64,000 nt of DNA from UBA1181 sp045639525. GTDB taxonomy: Bacteria; Bacteroidota; Bacteroidia; Bacteroidales; Paludibacteraceae. The notes beneath the pieces were generated by a model, which did no database searches, was not told the DNA's origin, and saw only the letters and a program-made list of their open reading frames with translations. Below, piece after piece: positions 43,737-51,605 of the stretch; position 1 is the first letter of the stretch; every line of letters begins with the position of its first letter. The position numbers and the translations under genes are program-made. The DNA lies in assembly GCA_045639525.1 (NCBI GenBank), contig JAZUDI010000037.1, positions 115,526 through 179,525 on the forward strand, given 5' to 3'.

Positions 43737-45683
43737 ATGAATAAACTTTTTAAATCAATCACAACTTTCATGTTGCTTTCCTCCGCGGTGAATGTTGCCT
43801 CCGCGGCTACTCTGAAGGTGGCGTTGGGCGATAGCATTCGTCCTGTGACGCACTGCGCATCCGGATCCCTTTATGGTATCACGGAGAATGAGCCAAGGGA
43901 TATTCAAGGTCTGGTGGCTCCTTTGAAACCACACATGTTCTGCCAACCGCCAGAGGGACAAAGTTACAACCAACACCCTTATGGAGATGGTTACATCGTG
44001 GCGAAGCGAATCAAGGATATTCCGGGCGCATCGGTGCAAATCACCTTACCTGACCTTTTGCCTAACTGGCCTTACAAGTGGCCAGGCATCCAAAGTTGGT
44101 TGAGTTCCGTAGAGAAGCAAGTGAAGAGAAGATTCTCCGAAGGAATCGATAATATCCATAGTTACGTAATCTGGAATGAGCCAGACGGTACTTGGAACAA
44201 TAACAATGGTGATATCAAATCGACTGTTTGGAAACCAACCTACGAGTTGCTTCGCCGATTGGATCCTAAGACTCCTATCGTGGGTCCATGTATCGCCTAC
44301 TACAATGAGTCAAGAATGAGGGACTTCTTGAAGTATTGCAAGGATAACAACTGTTTGCCGGATATGATCTGCTGGCACCAATGGGGTAGCGGCGGATTGG
44401 CTGGCGCTGTGAACAGTGTCCGTAAGCTGCAAGCTGAGTTGGGAATTCCTGAGCGTCCATATTGCATCAATGAGTATTGTGCGGGTTCCGATGCGGAGAA
44501 CCAAAAGTATGAGGGTTGTCCCGGATATTCCGTACCATTCATCGCGAAATTCGAGCGTTACGGTATTGAGAGCGCGACCATCTCTTGGTGGCACGTGCCA
44601 CACCCAGGCCGTTTGGGTAGTTTGTTGACCGACGATGGCCAAAAGGGCGGCGGTTGGTGGCTATACAAGTGGTATGGCGATATGGAGGGATATATGTCTA
44701 AGGTGACTCCTCCAAACGATAACAGCGATGGTGTGGATGGTTTCGCGTGTGTGGATAGAGCCCACAACTGTGCAAGCATTGTTGTCGGTGGTAAGACATT
44801 GGGTACAACTGATGTGGTCATCTCAAAGATGCCAGACTTCCTTAGCGGAACAGTTAGGGTTAGGGTGGAGCGTGTGACTTGGAAGAGCATCAATACCCCT
44901 GTGAGCGGAACGGAATTGGTTTCTGAGTCTGATATGACGGTCAATGGCGGTACGCTTACCGTTCCAGTTAGAATCGAGAGCGAGTTGTATGGTTACCGTG
45001 TGTACATCACACCGCTCAACGTGCCTCAAAACCCTTACAACGACAAGATGGCTACGATTCCAGGTCGTGTGGAGGCGGAACTCTTCGATGTAGCCGGACA
45101 AGGTTTTTCTTTCTATGATAATGACGATGAGAACAAAGGTGACGCGAAGTTCCGTACCAACGAAGGGGTAGATATCGTGAAGGCTGGCGAAGGCATGGCA
45201 ATCGGATACACCGAGAAGGGCGAATGGACCGAATATACCATTGATGTGACGGAAACCAACGAGTATGACATCACAGCCAATGTCTCCAATGGAGGCGAGG
45301 TGGAGGGGTTTAAGTTGTTCCTCGATGAGAAGGAGTTGACCACATCCTATACCATTCCCAAGACTTGCGACGATTGGAGCGTCTATGAGGAGGTCTCTGT
45401 AGCGAAGAGCCGCATCGAAAAGGGTCAACACATCTTGAAACTTCAGATTGCGGGAAGCTATGTCAATGTGGATTGGTTGGCTTTCACGGTTCACGATCCT
45501 ACTGGTCTGGAGGATATCAATACCCTTGGCTGGGAAGATGTAGAGAACATGGCGGATGCCGAATTTTATGATATGGAGGGTATGCGCGTCAGCAGAGGAG
45601 CTTTGCAGTTGGGCAAGGCCTATATTGCGGTCACTCCGCAAAACAGAAAAGGTGTGAAGTTTGTGAAACATGAAAACAGATAA
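43737..45683 (+). CDS. Secreted clan GH-A-type glycoside hydrolase with CBM6 and T9SS-like tail
   Basis: 648 aa from ATG 43737. Signal peptide ending NVASA. A (beta/alpha)8-type catalytic domain (~25-330) shows YVIWNEPDGTW (N-E acid/base pattern) and PYCINEYCAG (likely nucleophile Glu), with SWWHVPHPGRLGSLL at the end of the barrel; comparable to GH39-like enzymes, though the CAZy family is not certain. A beta-sandwich follows, then a CBM6 (VEAELFDVAGQGFSFYDND to VNVDWLAF) and a sorting-like tail (AEFYDMEGMRVSRG, GKAYIAVTPQNRKG). Same domain logic as the two preceding hydrolases but with its own promoter. Confidence 0.75.
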   Translation: MNKLFKSITTFMLLSSAVNVASAATLKVALGDSIRPVTHCASGSLYGITENEPRDIQGLVAPLKPHMFCQPPEGQSYNQHPYGDGYIVAKRIKDIPGASVQITLPDLLPNWPYKWPGIQSWLSSVEKQVKRRFSEGIDNIHSYVIWNEPDGTWNNNNGDIKSTVWKPTYELLRRLDPKTPIVGPCIAYYNESRMRDFLKYCKDNNCLPDMICWHQWGSGGLAGAVNSVRKLQAELGIPERPYCINEYCAGSDAENQKYEGCPGYSVPFIAKFERYGIESATISWWHVPHPGRLGSLLTDDGQKGGGWWLYKWYGDMEGYMSKVTPPNDNSDGVDGFACVDRAHNCASIVVGGKTLGTTDVVISKMPDFLSGTVRVRVERVTWKSINTPVSGTELVSESDMTVNGGTLTVPVRIESELYGYRVYITPLNVPQNPYNDKMATIPGRVEAELFDVAGQGFSFYDNDDENKGDAKFRTNEGVDIVKAGEGMAIGYTEKGEWTEYTIDVTETNEYDITANVSNGGEVEGFKLFLDEKELTTSYTIPKTCDDWSVYEEVSVAKSRIEKGQHILKLQIAGSYVNVDWLAFTVHDPTGLEDINTLGWEDVENMADAEFYDMEGMRVSRGALQLGKAYIAVTPQNRKGVKFVKHENR

Positions 45684-45714
45684 TGTCCTAAGTTAATACG
45701 TGTTAGTTTGAATG

Positions 45715-45745
45715 CCCAGTTGCTGTGAAGTGACTGGGTATTTTT
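45715..45745 (+). terminator. Rho-independent terminator
   Basis: CCCAGTTGC pairs with GTGACTGGG (two wobbles), 6-base loop, followed by TATTTTT. Ends the hydrolase gene. Confidence 0.75.
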
Positions 45746-46152
45746 CTCTTAGTAATTTAGAAGCTGTTCAACAAAAAAGCAGAGTGTATGAATTAACTGA
45801 GCGATAAAACAACAGAATTGAATGATTTCGAAAATCCTCGATATATAATCACAGTCAAAGCGTTTATTGCAGACGATGGCAATTATATTTTGGGGTTTTA
45901 AGGTAATTGATTGCGTTTACAATGTTTCTGAGAGGGTGCTTGTCATTCGCTCTTGCACAGTAAATTTTTTTTTTTATGTTTGCCACTGATTATCGATTAG
46001 ATTTGTTGCGTATCTCTCCATGATTGTGTGTTGTTTATGGTATGGAGCAGAATATCGTAGGTTTAATCAATTCAATAGGGAATAAAGCTGATGCCTATAG
46101 GCCAAGTTCCAATAGACACTTTGAGCGTATTAATGTTTAATTATATATAGAT
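45746..46152. other. Spacer with a short ORF
   Basis: AT-rich region without a convincing gene. A 32-codon ORF at 46042-46140 (MEQNIVGLINSIGNKA to HFERINV) lies 12 bases before the YezG-like immunity gene; its position and C-terminal look suggest it could be the remnant of the partner toxin, but this is speculative. The T-run near 45968 is low complexity. Confidence 0.35.
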
Positions 46153-46515
46153 ATGTTTAATAGTATAGCCAATCAATTAGCAAGTGTTCTTCCTGATGAG
46201 TGGGAGGATGTGGTGATGTATTCACAGTTCGATGAAAGCATGTATGAAATATTCTTTTATGTAAAGGTGGATGGCAAGTATATAAGTTGTTATGATCTAG
46301 ATGATTATGGCATTTCACAAGATGAAATCATGGAATGCTTCGATGAAATATACCAGACTTTTTACCCTGATTATGACGAGAAAAAGTGGTTTTGCGCTAC
46401 TATTCGTTTAATGAATGATGGTCAGTTGACATTGGATTATGACTATAATGACGATAACATCGACGAGTTTGATTACAGAGAAGCTTGGATGAAAAAATAC
46501 CTTCCGATGGTATAG
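46153..46515 (+). CDS. YezG-like (DUF600) immunity protein
   Basis: 120 aa, very acidic. VLPDEWEDVVMYSQFDESMYEIFFYVK near the N-terminus, YDLDDYGISQDE in the middle, and LTLDYDYNDDNIDEFDYREAWMKKYL at the end match the YezG/DUF600 immunity family, which neutralises nuclease toxins of polymorphic toxin systems such as LXG proteins. No toxin gene is adjacent, so it is an orphan immunity gene, useful for protection against neighbouring cells or a relic. A terminator follows. Confidence 0.8.
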   Translation: MFNSIANQLASVLPDEWEDVVMYSQFDESMYEIFFYVKVDGKYISCYDLDDYGISQDEIMECFDEIYQTFYPDYDEKKWFCATIRLMNDGQLTLDYDYNDDNIDEFDYREAWMKKYLPMV

Positions 46516-46565
46516 ACTTTTGGAACTTCTCTATTGGGTAGATCTCAAGTATTATCATTTCCTAC

Positions 46566-46594
46566 AAAAAGGATTCCACCACGGAATCCTTTTT
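46566..46594 (+). terminator. Rho-independent terminator
   Basis: Perfect 12-bp stem AAAAAGGATTCC / GGAATCCTTTTT with 5-base loop and T-run, after the immunity gene. Confidence 0.85.
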
Positions 46595-46620
46595 TCTTTT
46601 CCTATTGGCAATGGCAAACC

Positions 46621-46752
46621 ATGAATGCTTTAATCCCAGGGTACAATACAGCGGACGATGTGGCGGCCAGCGAGGCTTGGCTGAAGGAGTTGGGAATCTT
46701 TCGGATAGACCATCTCACCTATCGTACCGATGACCACATCAAGAAGGTCTAG
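46621..46752 (+). other. 43-codon ORF of doubtful status
   Basis: MNALIPGYNTADDVAA then SEAWLKELGIFRIDHL and a stop. It has protein-like composition and may be a gene fragment left beside the J-domain remnant; no family recognised. Confidence 0.25.
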
Positions 46753-46762
46753 TGAAGAGACG

Positions 46763-46875
46763 TTAGGCGGAAATCTTTGCGTATGCTTCGTTGATCTTGG
46801 CCATCATCGCCTCGCATTCCTCCTTACGGTTCGCGTTTTTCGGAAGGTCAGGATGGTGCTGTAGCGCCAATTGGA
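46763..46875 (-). pseudogene. 3'-end fragment of the J-domain gene
   Basis: On the minus strand it reads QLALQHHPDLPKNANR, KEECEAMMAKINEAYAKIS, then A and a stop, the same protein end as the intact gene at 47836-48615, with about 90% DNA identity over ~105 bases. Homology ends sharply upstream at CAATTGG. It is the outer repeat of a duplication flanking the gene at 47024-47779. Confidence 0.85.
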
Positions 46876-46922
46876 TGTTTCCTACGGCAATGTACGGTTG
46901 CCAAATAATTACGTTAGAAATA

Positions 46923-46953
46923 TTTGAAAATAAAAAAGAAATCGTACCTTTGT
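46923..46953 (+). promoter_or_regulatory. Promoter of the inserted 2TM gene
   Basis: TTG 46923-46925, 19 bases, TACCTTTGT 46945-46953, inside the segment bounded by the J-domain repeats. Transcription would start near 46960. Confidence 0.7.
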
Positions 46954-47023
46954 TTAAAATAGTGAATGTGAAACAAGTTATTTAGTAATAAGATTAATAT
47001 TATGGGTGGTGATTGAGTGAAAT

Positions 47024-47779
47024 ATGGAGTGGTTAAAGAAGTATTGGTTAAACTTGCTTAATATTTCAGCAAGTTTGTGTTCTATTGCAAGTATTCTTCT
47101 TCTTTTGTTTGCTGATAAAGACAAAGCCTTATTAGCGTTGGTTTTTGTTGTTATTTTTCTAAGTGCTGTTTTAGTTGTCATCATAGTTGGAATCTTCAGA
47201 TTTACAAAGAAGGAGAATGTTGAAGATTTTAAAATAGTAACTATATCTGCATCCTATGAAACATTCGACAAAAGTAAGGCAGAATATAATGTCTATAAGG
47301 TTATTCAATCGAAGGTGGCTTGCTTGACAACAGTCAAACAGCAATTTAAGTGGACAGGAACAAATCAGCCTGAATTGTCTTCAGATTTTCAGGATATAAA
47401 AAAAATAAATGTTCTGAATGATGAGGAAGCCTACGATAATGTAATTTTAGGCATTAGGAATCCTATTTTATATAATGGAACAACGACAATTCATTTAAAG
47501 GCTAAATTGGATGATTATGATGGCAAATCTAAACCTCTATTAAGTCAAAGGATTGAGTTCCCCGTTGATTTGGCAAGGTTAAGGGTTGTCTTAAGGGACA
47601 AATCGGATTCGTTTGACAAAGTTGCGTATTTAGAAAAACGGAAAATCAAGTGTTCCCCATTAACTTCTGATTATAAGATTGTTGAGTCTATATCTTTTGA
47701 CAAGGCAAGTAAGAGTTACAGTTATAATTTGATTAATCCTGAAGTGGGTTATATATATCGAATTAGATGGGAAAAATAG
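47024..47779 (+). CDS. 2TM protein with beta-rich soluble domain, unrecognised family
   Basis: 251 aa. Two transmembrane helices (~8-28 and ~36-58: LLALVFVVIFLSAVLVVIIVG) with a short link, then a ~190-residue beta-rich domain: YNVYKVIQSKVACLTTVKQQFKW, YDNVILGIRNPILYNGTT, IEFPVDLARLRVVLRDKS and a closing SYSYNLINPEVGYIYRIRWE. This C-terminal domain seems widespread in Bacteroidota hypothetical proteins, but I cannot name it. The layout is reminiscent of 2TM-beta effectors of signalling and defence systems, though no nucleotidyltransferase is nearby. AT-rich, own promoter, bounded by duplicated J-domain ends: a probable acquired cassette. Confidence 0.65.
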   Translation: MEWLKKYWLNLLNISASLCSIASILLLLFADKDKALLALVFVVIFLSAVLVVIIVGIFRFTKKENVEDFKIVTISASYETFDKSKAEYNVYKVIQSKVACLTTVKQQFKWTGTNQPELSSDFQDIKKINVLNDEEAYDNVILGIRNPILYNGTTTIHLKAKLDDYDGKSKPLLSQRIEFPVDLARLRVVLRDKSDSFDKVAYLEKRKIKCSPLTSDYKIVESISFDKASKSYSYNLINPEVGYIYRIRWEK

Positions 47780-47835
47780 TACGAAAGTAGTTTGCTTTTT
47801 TAGTTGCTTTAGGATATTTATATTGTTGTCCATTT

Positions 47836-48615
47836 TTAAACATTACCACTAATCTTCGCGTACGCCTCGTTGATCTTGGCCATCATCGCCTCGCATTCCT
47901 CTTTGCGGTTGGCGTTTTTCGGAAGGTCAGGATGGTGCTGTAGCGCCAATTGGTGATAAGCCCTCTTCACCTCGTCAGGAGAGGCGTTCTCGGATAAGCC
48001 CAACAAATTGTAGTAGGGCTTTAGGTAGTTGATGGAGTTACTGTAGCTCCTTCTCTCTTGGTGGTCGGTATGGTAGGAGTAGGAGTCGAACTCCGTGCGC
48101 AACGACTGAAAACGTTGGTTGAAATAGTTGATCCAATGTTCGTTGAAATTGGCTCCTTTCATGATTGTTTGCAACAACTTCCATTCATCATTTTTGATGC
48201 CGTCTTCTGTGGCTGCCAACTTAAAGAATAGGGTAACTATACTCTTCCATGTTCCGGTTTCTTGTTTTCTGATATATGCGAAAGCTTCTGCCATACTCTT
48301 ATCCAAGGATGGATTGTCCAAGAAGGGAATGGCGTCGTCGCTATAGGTCTCTTTTAAAATATCTACTTGATTCGCTCGGGCGGAGGGGTTGAGTTGCGTG
48401 ATTTGCCGTATGATCACGGAGAGATAGACGCCCTCCTTTTTGTAGTGTTTATATTTACGCACATATCTACGCAAACGGGTATCCCAGAAGTATGAGAAAT
48501 AGTTTCTCTTTACCCTTTTTGCCGCAGCGTCAAAATATAATAACAATGGCGCAAGGATAATAACGATGATCGAGGCGATGAAGTTGAATATTCTATAGTA
48601 TGTGATCTTTCTCAT
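47836..48615 (-). CDS. Membrane-anchored TerB/J-domain co-chaperone (DjlA-like)
   Basis: 259 aa. N-terminal transmembrane helix (FIASIIVIILAPLLLYF), basic region, a TerB-like helical middle (~75-165, LFFKLAATEDGIKNDEW), and a C-terminal J domain with HPD in LALQHHPDLPKN. DjlA-like proteins recruit DnaK to the membrane. Five bases after YjbQ, last gene of the PASTA-RluA-YjbQ run. Its 3' end is duplicated at 46763. Confidence 0.85.
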   Translation of the reverse strand: MRKITYYRIFNFIASIIVIILAPLLLYFDAAAKRVKRNYFSYFWDTRLRRYVRKYKHYKKEGVYLSVIIRQITQLNPSARANQVDILKETYSDDAIPFLDNPSLDKSMAEAFAYIRKQETGTWKSIVTLFFKLAATEDGIKNDEWKLLQTIMKGANFNEHWINYFNQRFQSLRTEFDSYSYHTDHQERRSYSNSINYLKPYYNLLGLSENASPDEVKRAYHQLALQHHPDLPKNANRKEECEAMMAKINEAYAKISGNV

Positions 48616-48620
48616 AGCTA

Positions 48621-49034
48621 TTATTCATAAATAGTGGCTACAATTTTTCTTGCACCCCCTGCTGCGCGGAATTCGCAGAGATAAATGCCCTGCCAAGTAC
48701 CCAAGTTGAGTCTGCCATTCGTGATGGGGATGTTGAGGCTCACACCAAAGAGAGAACTTTTGGCATGGGCGGGCATATCATCGGAGCCCTCCAATATGTG
48801 GTCGTAATAGGGTTGATCTTCCGGAACCAAATGGTTGAGGATCTTCTCCATATCGGTCCGGACATCGGGATCCGCATTCTCATTGATGGAGAGGGCGCAT
48901 GAAGTGTGTTTGACAAACAGATTCAGCAATCCGGTTTGGGGAAGCGGATGGGGCAAATGCTCCATGATCTCTCTTGTGACAAGGTGAGATCCTCTACGCT
49001 TGGCGCTGAGTGAAAATTCGGTCTGTCGTATCAT
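48621..49034 (-). CDS. YjbQ/UPF0047 family protein
   Basis: 137 aa. Conserved blocks GLLNLFVKHTSCALSINENAD, HAKSSLFGVSLNIPI and LNLGTWQGIYLCEFR define the YjbQ family, annotated as a secondary thiamine-phosphate synthase from activity of some members; the physiological role is unsettled. Length is normal. Co-oriented and closely spaced with rluA-like and J-domain genes. Confidence 0.93.
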   Translation of the reverse strand: MIRQTEFSLSAKRRGSHLVTREIMEHLPHPLPQTGLLNLFVKHTSCALSINENADPDVRTDMEKILNHLVPEDQPYYDHILEGSDDMPAHAKSSLFGVSLNIPITNGRLNLGTWQGIYLCEFRAAGGARKIVATIYE

Positions 49035-49058
49035 AATCTTCTGTTAATCAATTCTCTA

Positions 49059-50144
49059 CTATTCGTCGCAAGATCCGCTTTGAGCGAATCGGCGCCATTT
49101 TTCGATGAGTTGCCGGAAATCGTCAGGCCACTCCGAGTCGAAATACATCTCCTCTTCCGTGGTGGGGTGGACAAAGCCCAAGGTCTTGGCGTGGAGAGCT
49201 TGCCTTGGGCAAATCTCCAAGCAATTTTTCACGAATTGTTTGTATTTGGCGGTGGTGTTACCGCGTAGAATTTCCTTGCCGCCATAGCGTTCATCCGCAA
49301 AGAGGGTGTGTCCGATGTGTTTCATGTGGACACGGATTTGATGGGTACGGCCCGTCTCCAATTTGCACTCCACGAGGGTAGCGTAGCCGAAACGCTCCAA
49401 GACGCGGTAATGGGTCACCGCATGTTTGGCATTGGGATTTTCACCTTCTGGGAAGACGGTGAAGAGCATACGATCCTTCGGGTCGCGGCCCAGGTCACCT
49501 GTGATGGTTCCTTCATCCTCCACGATATTTCCCCATACCAAGGCATTATAGAGTCGCTTGGTCGTCTTGTTGAAAAATTGTTTGCCCAAGTGGGTCTTCG
49601 CATCCTCGTTCTTGGCGATGACCAGTAGGCCTGAGGTGTCTTTATCGATGCGGTGGACCAATCCCAGTCGGGGATCATCCACGTTGAAATCGGGGTTGTC
49701 TTTAAGGTACCAAGCCAATGCGTTGAGCAGGGTGCCTTGGAAGTTGCCGAAACCTGGATGCACCACCATTCCTGGCTGTTTGTTGACCAGAACGACATCC
49801 TTGTCCTCATAGACGACGTTGATAGGAATATCCTGTGGTATGATCTCAAAGTCCGACGGTGGGTAAGAGAGCATAACGGATATCACATCCAATGGCTTCA
49901 CGCGGTAGTTGGATTTCACGGGATTACCGTTGACGAGAATACACTTCGCGTCGGCCGCATCCTGAATACGGTTGCGGGAGATACTGGACATGATGTTTAC
50001 CAGGTATTTGTCGATACGGACCAAGGAATGGCCCTTCTCGACCGTAAATCGAAAATGTTCGTGGAATTGGCCGTCGCCACCTAATTCGGCGCCGCCTTCT
50101 CCCTCCTCGTTCTCTAAATCTTCAAGTGTCTCCTCTGCGATCAT
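49059..50144 (-). CDS. rluD: RluA-family 23S rRNA pseudouridine synthase (RluD-like)
   Basis: 361 aa. S4-like N-terminal domain (VRIDKYLVNIMSSISRNRIQ), then the RluA catalytic motif HRIDKDTSGLLVIAKN with catalytic Asp, and ETGRTHQIRVHMKHIGH. Modifies large-subunit rRNA. A ~35-residue acidic N-terminal extension is usual for Bacteroidota. Overlaps the PASTA gene stop by four bases, so translationally coupled. RluD versus RluC specificity is inferred. Confidence 0.92.
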   Translation of the reverse strand: MIAEETLEDLENEEGEGGAELGGDGQFHEHFRFTVEKGHSLVRIDKYLVNIMSSISRNRIQDAADAKCILVNGNPVKSNYRVKPLDVISVMLSYPPSDFEIIPQDIPINVVYEDKDVVLVNKQPGMVVHPGFGNFQGTLLNALAWYLKDNPDFNVDDPRLGLVHRIDKDTSGLLVIAKNEDAKTHLGKQFFNKTTKRLYNALVWGNIVEDEGTITGDLGRDPKDRMLFTVFPEGENPNAKHAVTHYRVLERFGYATLVECKLETGRTHQIRVHMKHIGHTLFADERYGGKEILRGNTTAKYKQFVKNCLEICPRQALHAKTLGFVHPTTEEEMYFDSEWPDDFRQLIEKWRRFAQSGSCDE

Positions 50145-50995
50145 TTGAATAACTCCTCTTCTTCCGTCTTTGCCTCTGATGGATTCTCCTCATTGTAGTA
50201 GATCTCCTCCGGCGTCTCTAACAAGGAGAGATCTTTGGTCATATAGAGTTTGATGGCGCTACCCATGCTTACCTTAGCCTCCGTCATTGGTTCTTGCTTG
50301 TAAACGACATATTGCGCCTTCTCGTCCTCGTCGATAGGTTGTTCGTTGTAGATGACCGTTCCGATGTTTAGGAAGGAGGTGTGGGCCATGTTGGTGGCGC
50401 GTTCCAAGGTGAGTTTTCTGAAACTTGGCACCTCACACAACTCATTGTTCAATCCTCTTCCGACGAATAGCGTGACAGCGGATCCCTCTGGGATGCGCGC
50501 GCCCACTTCCAACGGCATGTTCTTCTGCTTCACATATTGCACCAAATCTTTGAACTCCGAAGTGACATAGACGATGCTATCCACCTTGATTCCGACCGAA
50601 CGGAGCATGGATTCAGCTTGTCTGAGGGAGTATTCGCGGACATCTGGCACCGTCACTTTTCTGACAGTAGAGGAGTTGACGATAAGGTAAATGGTTCTTC
50701 CCGCCTTGATTTTTTCGCCCGCTTTAGGGGTTTGCTCGACGATGGAGCCCAATGTCTTCCCCTTCATATAGATGGAGTCCACCACCGATACCTTCAGTGA
50801 CTGTTTGCTCAACAATAATGCGGCCTCATCCGTCGTCATGCCGGAAAGGTCGGGCACAGGGAATTCCTGTCCGTGGTTGGTATAGGAATCCAACCAAGAG
50901 AATACCGCCTTGTAGATGATGACAACAAGCAAAAGAGCCGCTACAATACTGATAGTGTACGGATTGATGAATATTTTCTTCGCATCTATTTTCAT
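50141..50995 (-). CDS. Membrane-anchored PASTA-domain protein
   Basis: 284 aa. One N-terminal transmembrane helix (ISIVAALLLVVIIYKAVF), then three PASTA units (VPDLSGMTTDEAALLL; VPDVREYSLRQAESML; VPSFRKLTLERATNM) and an acidic tail. PASTA domains bind peptidoglycan fragments; there is no kinase domain, so this is the kinase-less Bacteroidota form, usually next to RluD and Ddl. Role in cell-wall sensing is inferred. Confidence 0.92.
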   Translation of the reverse strand: MKIDAKKIFINPYTISIVAALLLVVIIYKAVFSWLDSYTNHGQEFPVPDLSGMTTDEAALLLSKQSLKVSVVDSIYMKGKTLGSIVEQTPKAGEKIKAGRTIYLIVNSSTVRKVTVPDVREYSLRQAESMLRSVGIKVDSIVYVTSEFKDLVQYVKQKNMPLEVGARIPEGSAVTLFVGRGLNNELCEVPSFRKLTLERATNMAHTSFLNIGTVIYNEQPIDEDEKAQYVVYKQEPMTEAKVSMGSAIKLYMTKDLSLLETPEEIYYNEENPSEAKTEEEELFK

Positions 50996-51061
50996 AAGAC
51001 AGAATATCGTTTAAAATATAATTTCTACAAATGTACGATAATTTTTGGGACTTACTGCCCG

Positions 51062-51241
51062 TTACCAAAACTTATTCTGTCCTTCGTTGTACTCGAAGCC
51101 ACCTTCCGCCAATTTGGCCACCAACTCCTCTTTGTTGATGTCCATGGAGTCGCAAAGTTCGTCCAACGAGCTGTACTCGTCCCTTAGTTTCATGTTGATG
51201 AAACTGAGAAGCATGCTGATATTTTCCGGCAATTGTTCCAT
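51062..51241 (-). CDS. DUF4250 protein, 59 aa
   Basis: ATG at 51241, stop TAA at 51064-51062. LPENISMLLSFINMKL, DEYSSLDELCDSM and KEELVAKLAEGGFEYN are typical of DUF4250, a very small family with unknown function found across anaerobic Bacteroidota and Firmicutes. It lies 66 bases upstream of the PASTA gene. Confidence 0.85.
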   Translation of the reverse strand: MEQLPENISMLLSFINMKLRDEYSSLDELCDSMDINKEELVAKLAEGGFEYNEGQNKFW

Positions 51242-51280
51242 TGTGTGGTGATGTTTGATTGTTCGTGGATAAAAAACAAA

Positions 51281-51302
51281 GGCGCACCTGAAAGATGCGC
51301 CC
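51281..51302 (-). terminator. rpmH terminator
   Basis: On the minus strand GGCGCATC pairs with GGTGCGCC (one G-U), 5-base loop, followed by TTTGTTTTTT. Confidence 0.85.
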
Positions 51303-51327
51303 TATTTCTTCTTTGTTTCAAGAAAGA

Positions 51328-51486
51328 TTATCGTCTTGTAGTGTACTCGTCAGAAACAGTCAATTTCTTTCTACCGTGTGCTCTACGAGATGCCAATACT
51401 CTGCGTCCGTTAGCAGTCTCCATTCTTGAACGGAAACCATGCTTGTTCTTTCTCTTTCTGATTGATGGTTGAAATGTTCTTTTCAT
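51328..51486 (-). CDS. rpmH: 50S ribosomal protein L34
   Basis: 52 aa: MKRTFQPSIRKRKNKHGFRSR onward, with the universal HGFRSRM and GRRVLASRRAHGRKKL blocks and a short C-terminal extension (TVSDEYTTRR) normal for Bacteroidota. Component of the large ribosomal subunit near the peptide exit tunnel. Has its own consensus promoter and terminator; the usual rnpA neighbour is absent. Confidence 0.98.
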   Translation of the reverse strand: MKRTFQPSIRKRKNKHGFRSRMETANGRRVLASRRAHGRKKLTVSDEYTTRR

Positions 51487-51545
51487 TGCCGTGTATTTTT
51501 ATTATTATTTTTATTTCTTTTATTTTCTACATCCAATTTCGGATT

Positions 51546-51576
51546 GCAAAGATAGTGGTTTTCTCTGATATATCAA
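51546..51576 (-). promoter_or_regulatory. rpmH promoter
   Basis: Minus strand: TTG at 51576-51574, 19 bases, TATCTTTGC at 51554-51546. Start near 51540, ~54 bases before the ATG. Confidence 0.75.
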
Positions 51577-51605
51577 ATTGTTAATAACTTTTTTTGCGAA
51601 AAAAC

